This document shows, in pieces, positions 42,605 to 51,694 of a DNA stretch of 64,000 nucleotides. The notes under the pieces are model-generated. The model saw only the letters and a list, made by a program, of their open reading frames with translations, was not told the origin of the DNA and did no database searches. Within the stretch, counting starts at the first letter, position 1. Every line of letters starts with the position of its first letter. Made by a program: the position numbers and the translations under genes. This stretch comes from CANHBY01 sp046342195. GTDB taxonomy: Bacteria; Pseudomonadota; Gammaproteobacteria; Burkholderiales; Burkholderiaceae_C. The DNA lies in NCBI GenBank assembly GCA_046342195.1, contig JBKDQE010000035.1, positions 1-64,000 of the forward strand. The letters run 5' to 3'.

Positions 42605-43654
42605 ATGAAAAAATCCCTGATCGCTTTGGCCATTCTGGCTTCAGCTGGCGCCGCTTCTGCCCAGTCCAATTTCACCCTGTATGGCGTCGTTGATGCCGCC
42701 TTGGCTCACGAAAAAGGTGATGGCAGCGTCCGCAAGCTGAATTCCGGCCAATTGAATGGTTCCCGCTTTGGCCTTCGCGGCACTGAAGATCTGGGTGGCG
42801 GCCTGAAGGGGGCATTCCAAATTGAAAACGGCTTCAACATTGACACCGGCACACAAGCCCAAGGAGGCCGCCTGTTTGGCCGTCAAGCCTGGGTCGGCGT
42901 TGAAGGTGACTTCGGTGCTGTCCGCTTGGGTCGTCAATACACCCCGCTGGGCAACGTTGCCGACATGATCGGCACCAAGCCTTATGACGTTCTCACCCTT
43001 GCCGGCACCTACGGCGCCAACGGCGGCTACCGTGCTGACAATGCCATCAATTACAAGAGCCCTTCTCTCAATGGACTGACCATTGAAGGCCAATACACCT
43101 TGGCGATCGGCTCCAGCGCTCCTGGGGTTGAAACCAATACTGCTCCCAGCGCCAAGGCTGGCCGTGGCGTGAGCTTCAATGTTCAATACGCTCAAGGCCC
43201 CATCCGCGCTGGTGTAGGTTACCTGGGCCTCGAAGACGTCAATTCTGGCCTGGCCAACTCGCAAAAACGTGCCGAGTGGATTTTGGTCGCTGGCTACAAC
43301 TTTGGCATGGCTGACGTGACCGCTTACTACAGCAACACCGAATTGGGCGATGCTGCCGTCAAGCTTCCCAAGAAGATGACCATCGCTGGCTTGCAAGCCG
43401 CCTTCCCCTTCGGCGCTTTCACCGTCACCCCTGGTTTGGCAATGGCCAAAGACGTCAATGGCTCGAATGCGTCAGCCAAAGACAACGTCAACTTCTACAC
43501 CTTGCAAGCCAAGTACGACCTGTCCAAGCGCACGGCTCTTTACGGCTTGGCCACCATTGCAGACAACGCCGCTGCAGCGAACAAGGGCTTCAACAACCCC
43601 AAGCTTGACTCCAACTCCTATGGAATTGAAGTTGGCGTTCGCCACAGCTTCTGA
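42605..43654 (+). CDS. Gram-negative trimeric porin (OmpC/Burkholderiales type)
   Basis: A 349-residue outer-membrane porin. Signal peptide MKKSLIALAILASAGAASA is followed by QSNFTLYGVVDAALAHEKG, the standard first strand. Then come GSRFGLRGTEDLGGGLKGAF, GRQAWVGVEGDFGAVRLGRQ and a C-terminal GIEVGVRHSF ending in Phe, needed for outer-membrane insertion. It forms a 16-strand general diffusion channel. GGAG lies upstream of the ATG. A strong terminator follows. Confidence 0.95.
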   Translation: MKKSLIALAILASAGAASAQSNFTLYGVVDAALAHEKGDGSVRKLNSGQLNGSRFGLRGTEDLGGGLKGAFQIENGFNIDTGTQAQGGRLFGRQAWVGVEGDFGAVRLGRQYTPLGNVADMIGTKPYDVLTLAGTYGANGGYRADNAINYKSPSLNGLTIEGQYTLAIGSSAPGVETNTAPSAKAGRGVSFNVQYAQGPIRAGVGYLGLEDVNSGLANSQKRAEWILVAGYNFGMADVTAYYSNTELGDAAVKLPKKMTIAGLQAAFPFGAFTVTPGLAMAKDVNGSNASAKDNVNFYTLQAKYDLSKRTALYGLATIADNAAAANKGFNNPKLDSNSYGIEVGVRHSF

Positions 43655-43693
43655 TGGTTGAGAGGCCTGAAGGCCTCTGATCTCAGGTTCAAA

Positions 43694-43717
43694 AACCGCC
43701 CTTTAGGGCGGTTTTTT
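43694..43717 (+). terminator. Terminator of the porin gene
   Basis: Perfect stem AACCGCCC / GGGCGGTT with loop TTTA, the stem running into six T residues, 40 bases after the porin stop. Confidence 0.9.
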
Positions 43718-43755
43718 CGTCAGATTCCCATGAAGCCATGTCGCAAAGCATGCCA

Positions 43756-45240
43756 TTACTTTGAGGGCTTGCGCAGGCGTTCTGCGACTGCATTGCCTTG
43801 AGTTTGAGAAGCCTTTCGTCGCCCCTTTTTGGTGGAAGGCTGTACTTCAAGTGAAGGGGCCGCAGAAACGGGGGGCAAAACCCCAAAAGTTGCCACATTT
43901 CCGACCAAGGCGGTGTTTGCAAAAAGACGCACAGGAACCACCGCATACTGGCCATCCACCTTGACCATCCCGACATTTTGATCGTCGATCTTGATCCAGT
44001 AATCACCAGGGGCAAGGTACCCGCGAACCACATAGACTCTTTCAGGCAACATACGCCACATGCGCTCATCCGGTTGTTCTGTGGCAATGGAGGCAGCGGG
44101 TGTCCCCCCCTCCAAAAACAATCCTGATTTTTTGGTCGCTTGATCCTGGGGTAAAGTCTTTGTAATCAATCGGGTCGCCCCTCGCAAAATCACTCTGGGC
44201 ATTTCATCTTTTAATGCGCGGCGGGCCATCAGATTAAAATCAACCACCAGCTCTGGCTTCCATGAAATCGGGCCCACCTGAACCGAAGAAAGGTGAGGCG
44301 TCAGGGAGGGCGTGATCACAGGGTAAGAAAAAGAGGCCGTTACAAACCCCCGCTCAGTAGGCACGGGCACAGTGAAGGCCACGGGCTTGCGGGCCGGCAC
44401 CGAGCCGGCCTCGATCAAAAACAAAACATCGGTTTTCCTTTGCTGGCGGCGATGAGTGAATTGAGTGCGCTTCTCTAATTCACGCAAGCCATCTTCCAAA
44501 ATGGCAGAATGGGGCTTGATCTCAATGGCTTTGCGGTACCCCGGAGCGGCCAAGCCAGGTTCATTCAGAACTTCATAAAGAAAACCCGCCAAATAGTGGC
44601 TCAGTGCATTTTGATAGCCATTTTTGAGCGCCAATACCTTGGCGTCATTGATCGTCTCTACAGGATAGCCATTGATCTCCTGGCCGGTCAGCTTGACTCC
44701 TTGTTCTCTGGCATGTTCTTCGGCTTGGGCTATTTCCCGGGCTCGCAATGCGGCAATCAAGGCCTCACGCTCATGGGTTCGCCTGATATCTATCCGGGCG
44801 TTTTCCCAATCGCCGAGGGCCATGCGGTTGAGCGCCAAGCGGGTTGTCAGCATCACTTTTTCATAATCTTGGCCCTCATAGGGCTTGAATTTCTCACTGG
44901 CAAACGCGGCTCCGAGCGTGCTCAAGGGCTTCGAGGGGCTGCTCGTGGCAGTTTCTTCCCATTGTTTGATGATTTCGTCGGCCTGCAAAAGGGCCGCATT
45001 ACTGTCAGAGTATTGGCGGCCCAAGCGTAATAATTCGGCACGCTCCAGGTTATAAAGTATTTGCTTTTTGGCCTCAGGAGAAGGGGCTGTCGCATCAAGC
45101 TTGGCGATAGCCGCTTCAATACTGCCGGATTCTGCCGCCACCTGAGCTGAAAATATGTCCTCATCGTGGCTTTGCATGGTGGCACAGCCGCTGGTCAGCA
45201 GGACCATCGCCAATGCCGGAGCTGTCCATTTAATTTTCAC
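43756..45240 (-). CDS. Lipoprotein with TPR-like region (COG3014-like)
   Basis: A 494-residue putative outer-membrane lipoprotein. The N-terminal helix ends in a lipobox LLTSGCAT. The first half is helical with TPR-like spacing (about 30-260: ALNRMALGDWENARIDIRR, ALSHYLAGFLYEVLNEPGLA). The second half is beta-rich, with a Lys/Arg-rich tail. The arrangement resembles proteins of COG3014 of unknown function. A GTG start at 45240 follows GAGAGGT and places the signal peptide correctly; the longer frame to 45330 does not. It diverges from proC. Confidence 0.7.
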   Translation of the reverse strand: MKIKWTAPALAMVLLTSGCATMQSHDEDIFSAQVAAESGSIEAAIAKLDATAPSPEAKKQILYNLERAELLRLGRQYSDSNAALLQADEIIKQWEETATSSPSKPLSTLGAAFASEKFKPYEGQDYEKVMLTTRLALNRMALGDWENARIDIRRTHEREALIAALRAREIAQAEEHAREQGVKLTGQEINGYPVETINDAKVLALKNGYQNALSHYLAGFLYEVLNEPGLAAPGYRKAIEIKPHSAILEDGLRELEKRTQFTHRRQQRKTDVLFLIEAGSVPARKPVAFTVPVPTERGFVTASFSYPVITPSLTPHLSSVQVGPISWKPELVVDFNLMARRALKDEMPRVILRGATRLITKTLPQDQATKKSGLFLEGGTPAASIATEQPDERMWRMLPERVYVVRGYLAPGDYWIKIDDQNVGMVKVDGQYAVVPVRLFANTALVGNVATFGVLPPVSAAPSLEVQPSTKKGRRKASQTQGNAVAERLRKPSK

Positions 45241-45502
45241 CAAAACCTCTCTCCTCTCAGCAAAAACATTCAGCACCCTGCCAACAAACACTTGAGCGGG
45301 AACAAACAAAGTGTCCCATTTGCCGACCATTCAGCCCCCAAAAAAATGCACACTTATGGCCAAGCTCTGCAAAATTAATGACAGATCATCGAATTTTTTC
45401 CGGGCCGCTGATGCCCGAAACTTTTTCTCCCTCCCAACTCAAAAGCGCCACTTCGGCCATGGGTTGTGCAGATTTTGACCCTCCCTCATCTCGACCGATC
45501 CC

Positions 45503-46330
45503 ATGAAAAAAATCCCCCTGCCTTCACTTCAAATGGCTTTCATCGGTGGCGGCAACATGGCGCAGGCGATCATCGCCGGCCTGATCCGATCCGGGTACCC
45601 TGCAAACGCCATACAGGTTGTCGAACCCGTCGCCGCACAACGTTCGCTGCTGGAATCAAAGTGGGGTTTGAATTGCCGGGCTTTTCCCTCAGAAGAACTC
45701 AGCCGGACAGATATGCTGGTGTGGGCGGTGAAGCCGCAGAGCTTCGCGCAGGCCGCAACCGACGTAGCCCGCTTGACGCAACAAGCTGTGCACATCAGTG
45801 TGATGGCTGGCATTTCCACAGACACCCTTGCCAATCGTCTTCAAACTGAGCGCATCATCCGTGCCATGCCTAATACCCCCGCGATGATCGGACAAGGTAT
45901 CTCGGGCCTTTTTGCCCGTCATTCAGTTTCTATCGCAGAACGCAGGCAGGCTGAATGGCTGCTAAGCTGCACCGGGGAGGTTCTGTGGTTTGATCAGGAA
46001 GATGCCCTGGATGCCGTCACGGCCATCTCAGGCTCAGGGCCTGCCTATGTTTTTTTCATGATGGAAGCCTTGGTTGAGGCCGCTCAAAACTTGGGCCTGA
46101 GCGCCCAGCAGGGCCTTGCTTTGGCACTGGCCACGTTCAAGGGTGCCACGGCACTGGCCCTTGATTCAACAGAGCCGCCCCAAGATCTGCGGCAAAAAGT
46201 AACCTCCAAGGGAGGCACCACCCATGCCGCAATTTCACATCTTGAAAGCCAGGGAGTGCGGGAGACCTTCATTCAGGCGGTGATCGCCGCGCGTGACCGG
46301 GCTCGCCAAATGGGCAAGGAATTGTGCTGA
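45503..46330 (+). CDS. proC: Pyrroline-5-carboxylate reductase
   Basis: A 275-residue Rossmann-fold enzyme, last step of proline synthesis. The dinucleotide motif is AFIGGGNMAQAIIAGL; later AVKPQSFAQ, AMPNTPAMIGQG and the C-terminal AISGSGPAYVFFMMEAL and TSKGGTTHAAI are all typical. It is a stand-alone gene divergent from the lipoprotein gene and convergent with maeB. Confidence 0.95.
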   Translation: MKKIPLPSLQMAFIGGGNMAQAIIAGLIRSGYPANAIQVVEPVAAQRSLLESKWGLNCRAFPSEELSRTDMLVWAVKPQSFAQAATDVARLTQQAVHISVMAGISTDTLANRLQTERIIRAMPNTPAMIGQGISGLFARHSVSIAERRQAEWLLSCTGEVLWFDQEDALDAVTAISGSGPAYVFFMMEALVEAAQNLGLSAQQGLALALATFKGATALALDSTEPPQDLRQKVTSKGGTTHAAISHLESQGVRETFIQAVIAARDRARQMGKELC

Positions 46331-46395
46331 ACATGAGGGTATCAAGTCGGCTTGGTTCTTTGAGACGCCTGCCGGGCGGGTGTGCTGTGGCTTTG

Positions 46396-48690
46396 TCAGC
46401 GTGTGGCGTTGGCGTCGGCCACCGTCAAAGCCGTCATGTTGACAATCCGGCGCACGGTGGCAGAGGGGGTTAAAATATGCACGGGCTGAGCAGCCCCCAA
46501 AAGCACCGGACCGATGGCAATGCCGCCTCCTGCCGCGGTTTTCAGCAAGTTATAGCTGATATTGGCCGCATCAATATTCGGTAATATCAGCAAATTGGCC
46601 TCGCCCACCAAGCGGCTGTCAGGCACCAGGCTGGCTCGACAACTTGGGTCAAGGGCGGCATCGCCGTGCATTTCGCCATCCACTTCCAGCCAAGGGGCTT
46701 GACGGCGAAGTAACTCCAGGACAGCACGCATTTTTTGGGCCGAAGGGTGCGGACTGGAGCCAAAGTTGCTATGAGACAGCAGCGCTGCTTTCGGATGTAA
46801 ACCAAGCCGCTTCATTTTTTCTGCCGCCATGATGGTGATTTCGGTGAGCTGCTCGGCGCTGGGGTCGTAGTTGACATGGGTATCCACGAGCATCACTTGG
46901 CGCCCCGGAAGGATCACTCCGTTCATGCACGAATAGGTTTGGGCCCCTTCTTGCTTGCCAATGACCTGATCCACATACTGCAAATGCATGGCCGTGGTGC
47001 CCCAAGTACCGCAGAGCAGGCCATCGACTTCACCCTTGCGAAGCAACATGGCGCCAATCAAGGTGAGCCGGCGACGCATTTCAATTTTAGCCAGCTGGGC
47101 TGTTACGCCTTTACGCGCAGTGAGCTGATGGTAGGTTTGCCAATAATCTCGATAGCGATCGTCTTGTTCGGTATTGACGAGGTCATAGTCGCGTCCGGCT
47201 TCCAGGCGCAGGCCGAATTTTTTGATTCGCTGAACAATCACCTCTGGCCGGCCAATGAGGGTAGGCCGCGCCAAGTTTTCATCAACCACCACCTGAACGG
47301 CACGCAAAACACGCTCTTCTTCGCCCTCAGCATAGGCCACCCGCTTGTGAGCCGCCCGCTTGGCAATGCTGAAAATGGGTTTCATCGTGGTGCCTGAGGC
47401 ATACACAAAGGCCTGCAATTTTTCACGGTAGGCATCAAAATCTTGAATGGGGCGCAAAGCCACCCCGGATTCTTCTGCGGCTTTGGCCACTGCTGGCGCA
47501 ATTTTCATCATCAAACGCGGGTCAAAAGGCTTGGGAATAAGGTATTCCGTGCCAAAGCTCAAGTTGGCGCCGGCGTAAGCGGCCGCAACCACCTCACTTT
47601 GCTCGGCCTGGGCCAGCTCAGCAATGGCATGAACCGCAGCAATTTCCATGTCATCTGTGATGGTGGTGGCGCCTGAGTCGAGGGCGCCACGAAAAATATA
47701 CGGAAAACAAAGCACATTGTTGACTTGGTTCGGGTAGTCGGTACGCCCTGTGGCGATGAGGGCATCTGTGCGAACCTCTTTGACTTGCTCTGGCAAAATT
47801 TCGGGCGTCGGGTTGGCCAGCGCAAAAATGACAGGCTGAGCTGCCATTTTGATCACCATCTCGGGCTTGAGAACCCCCCCCGCCGAGAGCCCCAAAAATA
47901 CATCAGCCCCCTCAATAACCTCAGAGAGGGTTCGCGCCGAGGTTTTTTGTGAAAAAACCACTTTGTCTTCGTCCATCAGCTCGGTGCGCCCCTCGTAGAC
48001 GACACCCGCCAAGTCAGTTACCCAGATGTTTTCGCGCGGAACCCCCAATTTCACCAACAAACCCAAACAGGCCAAAGCCGCTGCGCCAGCCCCTGAGGTC
48101 ACGAGCTTGACCTTGTGGATGGCCTTGCCGGTGACTTTGAGTGCGTTGAGAAATGCCGCGCCTACCACAATTGCCGTACCGTGTTGGTCATCGTGAAACA
48201 CAGGAATTTTCATCCGGGCACGCAAGGCCCGCTCGACATAAAAGCAATCAGGTGCTTTGATGTCTTCCAGGTTGATGCCACCGAAGGTAGGCTCTAAAGC
48301 GGCAATCACATCCACCAGTTTGTCGAGGTTGGATTCATTGATTTCAATGTCAAAAACATCAATGCCTGCAAACTTTTTAAACAAGACCGCCTTGCCTTCC
48401 ATGACCGGTTTGGCCGCCAGGGGGCCAATGTTGCCCAGGCCCAACACGGCGGTGCCGTTGGTGATCACAGCCACAAGGTTGCCACGGGAGGTGTAGCGAA
48501 AGGCATTGGCAGGGTCACTGACAATTTCTTCGCAGGCGGCCGCAACTCCAGGGGAGTAAGCCAAAGCCAAGTCGCGTTGATTGACCAGTTGCTTGGTGGC
48601 TGCAATGGCGAGCTTTCCAGGGGTCGGGTACTCATGGTATTCAAGAGCAGCGCGACGCAGTTCAAAACGTTTTTCTTCAGATGAGGACAT
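46396..48690 (-). CDS. maeB: NADP-dependent malic enzyme with C-terminal phosphotransacetylase-like domain
   Basis: A 764-residue two-domain MaeB. The malic enzyme half (about 1-430) shows ALAYSPGVAAACEEI, FHDDQHGTAIVVGAAFLNAL and SGAGAAALACLGLLVKLG for NADP binding, followed by FALANPTPEILPE. The C-terminal half (about 440-764) is phosphotransacetylase-like (AHKRVAYAEGEEERVLRA). It seems to regulate the first half by acetyl-CoA in known members. It converts malate to pyruvate. ATG 48690 is used. A hairpin and candidate small RNA lie just upstream. Confidence 0.94.
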   Translation of the reverse strand: MSSSEEKRFELRRAALEYHEYPTPGKLAIAATKQLVNQRDLALAYSPGVAAACEEIVSDPANAFRYTSRGNLVAVITNGTAVLGLGNIGPLAAKPVMEGKAVLFKKFAGIDVFDIEINESNLDKLVDVIAALEPTFGGINLEDIKAPDCFYVERALRARMKIPVFHDDQHGTAIVVGAAFLNALKVTGKAIHKVKLVTSGAGAAALACLGLLVKLGVPRENIWVTDLAGVVYEGRTELMDEDKVVFSQKTSARTLSEVIEGADVFLGLSAGGVLKPEMVIKMAAQPVIFALANPTPEILPEQVKEVRTDALIATGRTDYPNQVNNVLCFPYIFRGALDSGATTITDDMEIAAVHAIAELAQAEQSEVVAAAYAGANLSFGTEYLIPKPFDPRLMMKIAPAVAKAAEESGVALRPIQDFDAYREKLQAFVYASGTTMKPIFSIAKRAAHKRVAYAEGEEERVLRAVQVVVDENLARPTLIGRPEVIVQRIKKFGLRLEAGRDYDLVNTEQDDRYRDYWQTYHQLTARKGVTAQLAKIEMRRRLTLIGAMLLRKGEVDGLLCGTWGTTAMHLQYVDQVIGKQEGAQTYSCMNGVILPGRQVMLVDTHVNYDPSAEQLTEITIMAAEKMKRLGLHPKAALLSHSNFGSSPHPSAQKMRAVLELLRRQAPWLEVDGEMHGDAALDPSCRASLVPDSRLVGEANLLILPNIDAANISYNLLKTAAGGGIAIGPVLLGAAQPVHILTPSATVRRIVNMTALTVADANATR

Positions 48691-48714
48691 GGCCAAGTCT
48701 CGTCAGTTGAACCT

Positions 48715-48829
48715 CCCCTGCCTTCAAAAGGCAGGGGTTCCTACGGCGCTCAGGCCCAGCATGGAGCCACCTCTGAGCCGCCTCTGAGTGGCTTTGGTGG
48801 ATCACGCCGACCCCGCTCGGCGTTTTTTT
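48715..48829 (+). ncRNA. Candidate small RNA ending in an orphan terminator
   Basis: No plus-strand gene ends here, yet a strong plus-strand terminator lies at 48804-48829: stem ACGCCGA / TCGGCGT followed by seven T. A second strong hairpin is upstream (CCCCTGCCTT / AAGGCAGGGG at 48717-48738) and a repeat GCC(A/G)CCTCTGAG lies between. A short transcript from near 48.7 kb could be a small RNA. Alternatives are a relic of an IS200/IS605-type end, whose hairpins look like the first one, or an insulator for pgpA. Confidence 0.35.
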
Positions 48830-48890
48830 GTAAACTGCATTCTACACAGGCAGCACTGAATCCGATGGATTGGCATGTGCGCATGGCTTT

Positions 48891-48902
48891 TGCAGAGGTT
48901 CC
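48891..48902 (-). repeat. Interspersed GGAACCTCTGCA repeat, copy 3
   Basis: TGCAGAGGTTCC on the plus strand is the inverted copy of the repeat at 8836, between maeB and pgpA. Confidence 0.4.
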
Positions 48903-48966
48903 TTAAGTACTGAAAACCGCCATAATGCCTGTGGCCTGAGCCCGTTGGGCGACCCTTTCATTGACC

Positions 48967-49506
48967 ATGACACCCTCTTCTTCAAATGCTCCTGCTCGCC
49001 CCACGGTGCGCTTCATGCTGGCCCATCCGGCTCACTGGATGGCCATGGGCTTTGGCAGTGGGCTGGCCCCTTGGGCCCCCGGAACCTGCGGCACCTTGTG
49101 GGCCTGGCTCAGCTATGTGGTGTTGGCGCCATGGCTGTCAGACGCTCAATGGGCCGCCCTGATTGCCGCTTCGCTCATCATCGGGTGGTGGGCCTGCACA
49201 GTCACAGCCCGGCACCTGGGCGTCAAAGACCCCAGCGCCATCGTCTGGGACGAAATTGTGGCATTCTGGCTGGTGTTATGGATGATCTCCCCCGCCCACT
49301 GGATGGGGCAAGCTGGGGCCTTTGTTTTGTTCCGGCTCTTTGACGCTGCCAAACCCGGCCCCGTGGGCTGGGCTGACCGCTGCTTTCAACTGCCTCCCGG
49401 AAGCCCGCCTGGCGCAGCCCAAGGCTGGGGCATTCTCTGGGACGACCTGGTAGCCGCCGGATGCACGCTCCTGATCGTGGCTTTTTGGCGAGCTGGCATC
49501 AGTTAA
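48967..49506 (+). CDS. pgpA: Phosphatidylglycerophosphatase A
   Basis: A 179-residue membrane enzyme that dephosphorylates phosphatidylglycerophosphate to phosphatidylglycerol. Family motifs: GFGSGLAPWAPGTCGTLWAW near the N-terminus, DPSAIVWDEIVAFWLVL, and FRLFDAAKPGPVGWADR. At least three hydrophobic helices are seen. ATG 48967 is preferred over a TTG six bases earlier. It is convergent with trmB, 28 bases apart. Confidence 0.92.
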   Translation: MTPSSSNAPARPTVRFMLAHPAHWMAMGFGSGLAPWAPGTCGTLWAWLSYVVLAPWLSDAQWAALIAASLIIGWWACTVTARHLGVKDPSAIVWDEIVAFWLVLWMISPAHWMGQAGAFVLFRLFDAAKPGPVGWADRCFQLPPGSPPGAAQGWGILWDDLVAAGCTLLIVAFWRAGIS

Positions 49507-49534
49507 TGAAGCTCTGGGTTCATCGCAGCTTCCC

Positions 49535-50245
49535 TCATAATGATGAAGCCGGTGGCGATGACAGCCGCCGCTGAAACACCAAGTCCCAGACGCCGTGCCC
49601 GAGCTTCAGTCCGCGCTGTTCAAACTTGGTCAGTGGCCGCATTTCAGGGCGCGGGGCAAAACCCTCCACCGTGTTGTACAAACTGGGTTCGGCTTGCAAA
49701 ACCTCCAGCATCTGCTGGGCGTAGGGTTGCCAATCGGTGGCGCAGTGTAAAAGACCACCGGGGGCCAAGCGGCTGGCCAGCAGTTGCACCCATGGCGACT
49801 GAATCAAGCGCCGCTTGTGATGGCGTTTTTTATGCCAGGGGTCTGGAAAAAAAACCAGCACGGCCGACAAAGCGCCTGGCGCAATCATGTGCAACAACAC
49901 CTCGACAGCATCATGTTGAATGATGCGCACATGACGCAAGGATTTTTCTCCGATATGTTTGAGCAAAGCCCCCACCCCCGGGGTGTGAACCTCAATCCCT
50001 AAAAAGTTTTTTTCAGGATGGGCTTCAGCCATGGCGGCGGTGGCGTCTCCCATACCAAAGCCAATTTCCAACACCCACGGGGCGTGGCGGCCAAACACCT
50101 GGTGCGGATCGAGGGGAGCCTGAGCATAGGGCAACAGAAATTGCGGCCCCCAAGTTTCCAGGGCTTTTTGCTGGCCTGTGCCCATGCGCCCGGCGCGAAC
50201 CACAAAACTGCGAATGCGACGCTGAAAAGGGCCGGAACTTTCCAT
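49535..50245 (-). CDS. trmB: tRNA (guanine-N7-)-methyltransferase TrmB
   Basis: A 236-residue class I methyltransferase that makes m7G46 in tRNA. The SAM loop is LEIGFGMGDATAAMA. VFFPDPWHKKRHHKRRL is the TrmB signature, and the C-terminal TKFEQRGLKLGH is conserved. ATG 50245 is used; GTG 50257 is also possible. It is fitting, though not telling, that a tRNA gene lies next to it. Confidence 0.94.
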   Translation of the reverse strand: MESSGPFQRRIRSFVVRAGRMGTGQQKALETWGPQFLLPYAQAPLDPHQVFGRHAPWVLEIGFGMGDATAAMAEAHPEKNFLGIEVHTPGVGALLKHIGEKSLRHVRIIQHDAVEVLLHMIAPGALSAVLVFFPDPWHKKRHHKRRLIQSPWVQLLASRLAPGGLLHCATDWQPYAQQMLEVLQAEPSLYNTVEGFAPRPEMRPLTKFEQRGLKLGHGVWDLVFQRRLSSPPASSL

Positions 50246-50295
50246 GAAACCATCCACTCACTCAAGGGTTATAAACCTGCCAGCTTAACAGAGCC

Positions 50296-50325
50296 CTGTT
50301 GTGTGAAGCAAAGCACTCGTATAAT
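50296..50325 (+). promoter_or_regulatory. Likely sigma-70 promoter of tRNA-Gly
   Basis: A perfect -10 box TATAAT at 50320-50325 lies 57 bases before the tRNA. A weak -35 candidate, CTGTTG at 50296-50301, is 18 bases upstream of it. Confidence 0.5.
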
Positions 50326-50382
50326 CAGCACAGTACGCGGCTGATCTCTTTAGGGCTGCTTCCTGACCTGTTTTATTTTCAA

Positions 50383-50456
50383 GCGGGTGTAGTTCAATGG
50401 CAGAACTTCTGCTTCCCAAGCAGATAGCGTGGGTTCGATTCCCATCACCCGCTCCA
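50383..50456 (+). tRNA. tRNA-Gly (anticodon CCC)
   Basis: 74 bases that fold as a full cloverleaf: acceptor GCGGGTG / CACCCGC, D arm GTTC / GAAC, anticodon stem TCTGC / GCAGA with loop TTCCCAA giving CCC, T arm GTGGG / CCCAT with loop TTCGATT, and an encoded CCA end. The second AT-rich island begins about 250 bases downstream. Confidence 0.95.
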
Positions 50457-50857
50457 GCCCCTCATGCAGGCTTTGTTTTCATCGGCCCAGTACGCCGCGC
50501 CACATGGGCCCATTCCCCAAGCCCGCTTGCATCAGCTTTTCAGCCCATTGCCCCCCTGCCCCGTCATGCTGGGCGTCAATCGCGGAATTCAGAAAATGTG
50601 CACTCACACCCTGCCCTCAAGGCTTAGGGCCTGTTAACACTAAAGATGCCCCCCCAATTGAGGGGTGGGCTGCACCCCCCAAGAGCGGGCTTTTGTTTTG
50701 ACAAAAAAAAGCCCAGACATCATAATTAAAACATATGCACAGCGAATTGACATTTATTTCAGTTTGGCAACAAGCATATTTAATTATTCTTAGATTTATT
50801 AAAAATATTGAATTTCATTTTTCTGAATTTTATTTTTAGCATTGCAGGAACAATCAA
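50457..50857. other. Intergenic region: GC-rich part with repeat, then AT-rich island edge
   Basis: About 400 bases with no gene. It holds the GGGCCTGTTAACACT repeat (50625-50650), then C- and G-runs and inverted AAAAGCCC / GGGCTTTT segments near 50690-50715. From 50700 on it becomes very AT-rich. A TTGACA at 50746-50751 could be a -35 box for the gene at 50858, but no matching -10 at normal spacing is clear. Confidence 0.45.
50625..50650 (+). repeat. Interspersed TAGGGCCTGTTAACACT repeat, copy 3
   Basis: Matches 24154-24129 (opposite strand) in 25 of 26 positions. It marks the boundary between tRNA-side backbone DNA and the AT-rich island. Confidence 0.5.
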
Positions 50858-51613
50858 ATGACAAAAAAAAATTACACAGGCGAAGCCCCACAAAATCTTG
50901 GTAGCGCCAAGGACTTGATGGGAACACACAACGAAAATATTAAAACAATAGCAATCAATAGTCAAACAAATCCTCAAAACCCTTCCAAAAACGACATTAA
51001 AGTTACCGGCCAACTTACTGCAAGATACTTTAATAATGCAACAAAAGTCATTATTGATGGTAAAGCAGGAGAGTTCGACCTAGGAAATGGAGTAAAGTTT
51101 AGCCTGACGGGCACTGCAGCGATCAACCGAAACTATACAACTGGAAAGGTGACCATTGAAGTTGGTGCGGGAGGTATTTTGTCATTTGGAACCGATCCCA
51201 AGTTTACCGTCAGTGGCGAAGCAATTTTTAACCTGAACACTGGCAATATCACACTTAAACCTGGCAGTTCGATAACTATTGGCAACCTCACACTAACAGG
51301 CCAATTCACCTATAATACCCTCAGTGGAAAGCTCACTGACCAATTTGGTGTGAGTTACGATGTCAGCAAACAAGTCAAGTTTATGGCTGGAACTGGAACA
51401 ACTGATGGAACCTGGGCCGGGGTTCAGTGGAAAATAAACAAAAATATAGCCATTCAAACTGGTTACAATTTTCGCAATGAAGACCCATTCGTATCATTAA
51501 CCTTTCCAATAGGATCAGGCGGGTCAACACTTCAGATCTCAGCAGGAAGTATTCTAGGCACAGAAATCGTTAACAAGAAAAGTTTTGCAGCATTTTTGAA
51601 AATTCCAATTTAA
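50858..51613 (+). CDS. Unrecognised beta-repeat protein (251 aa)
   Basis: A 251-residue protein I do not recognise. After a polar, Asn-rich N-terminus (about 1-50) it is almost all short beta strands with alternating hydrophobic residues, e.g. KFSLTGTAAINRNYTTGKVT, KFTVSGEAIFNLNTGNITL and NLTLTGQFTYNTLSGKLT, which look like three or more loose repeats of about 40 residues. This suggests a beta-barrel or beta-solenoid. No signal peptide is present. AGGAA lies 7 bases before the ATG. Composition is AT-rich. It is convergent with the next gene of the island. Confidence 0.6.
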   Translation: MTKKNYTGEAPQNLGSAKDLMGTHNENIKTIAINSQTNPQNPSKNDIKVTGQLTARYFNNATKVIIDGKAGEFDLGNGVKFSLTGTAAINRNYTTGKVTIEVGAGGILSFGTDPKFTVSGEAIFNLNTGNITLKPGSSITIGNLTLTGQFTYNTLSGKLTDQFGVSYDVSKQVKFMAGTGTTDGTWAGVQWKINKNIAIQTGYNFRNEDPFVSLTFPIGSGGSTLQISAGSILGTEIVNKKSFAAFLKIPI

Positions 51614-51694
51614 TTTTAAAAATAAAAAACAAAAATAACCCCCCCCAAAAAAACCATCCAATCACCTCAAGCCCTTTGGCACCGCTTTTCCAGC

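Noticed and set aside
42641..43396. Antisense frame of 251 codons opposite the porin gene
   Set aside because: The porin has a perfect signal peptide, strands and terminator; the antisense frame is a shadow.
50397..50627. Open frame of 76 codons on the plus strand beginning in the tRNA-Gly gene
   Set aside because: It starts inside the tRNA and has no ribosome site; the tRNA cloverleaf is certain.
50746..50780. Complete promoter for the gene at 50858 based on TTGACA
   Set aside because: No -10 box lies at 16-18 bases; TATTTA is 23 bases away, so the site was not listed as a promoter.
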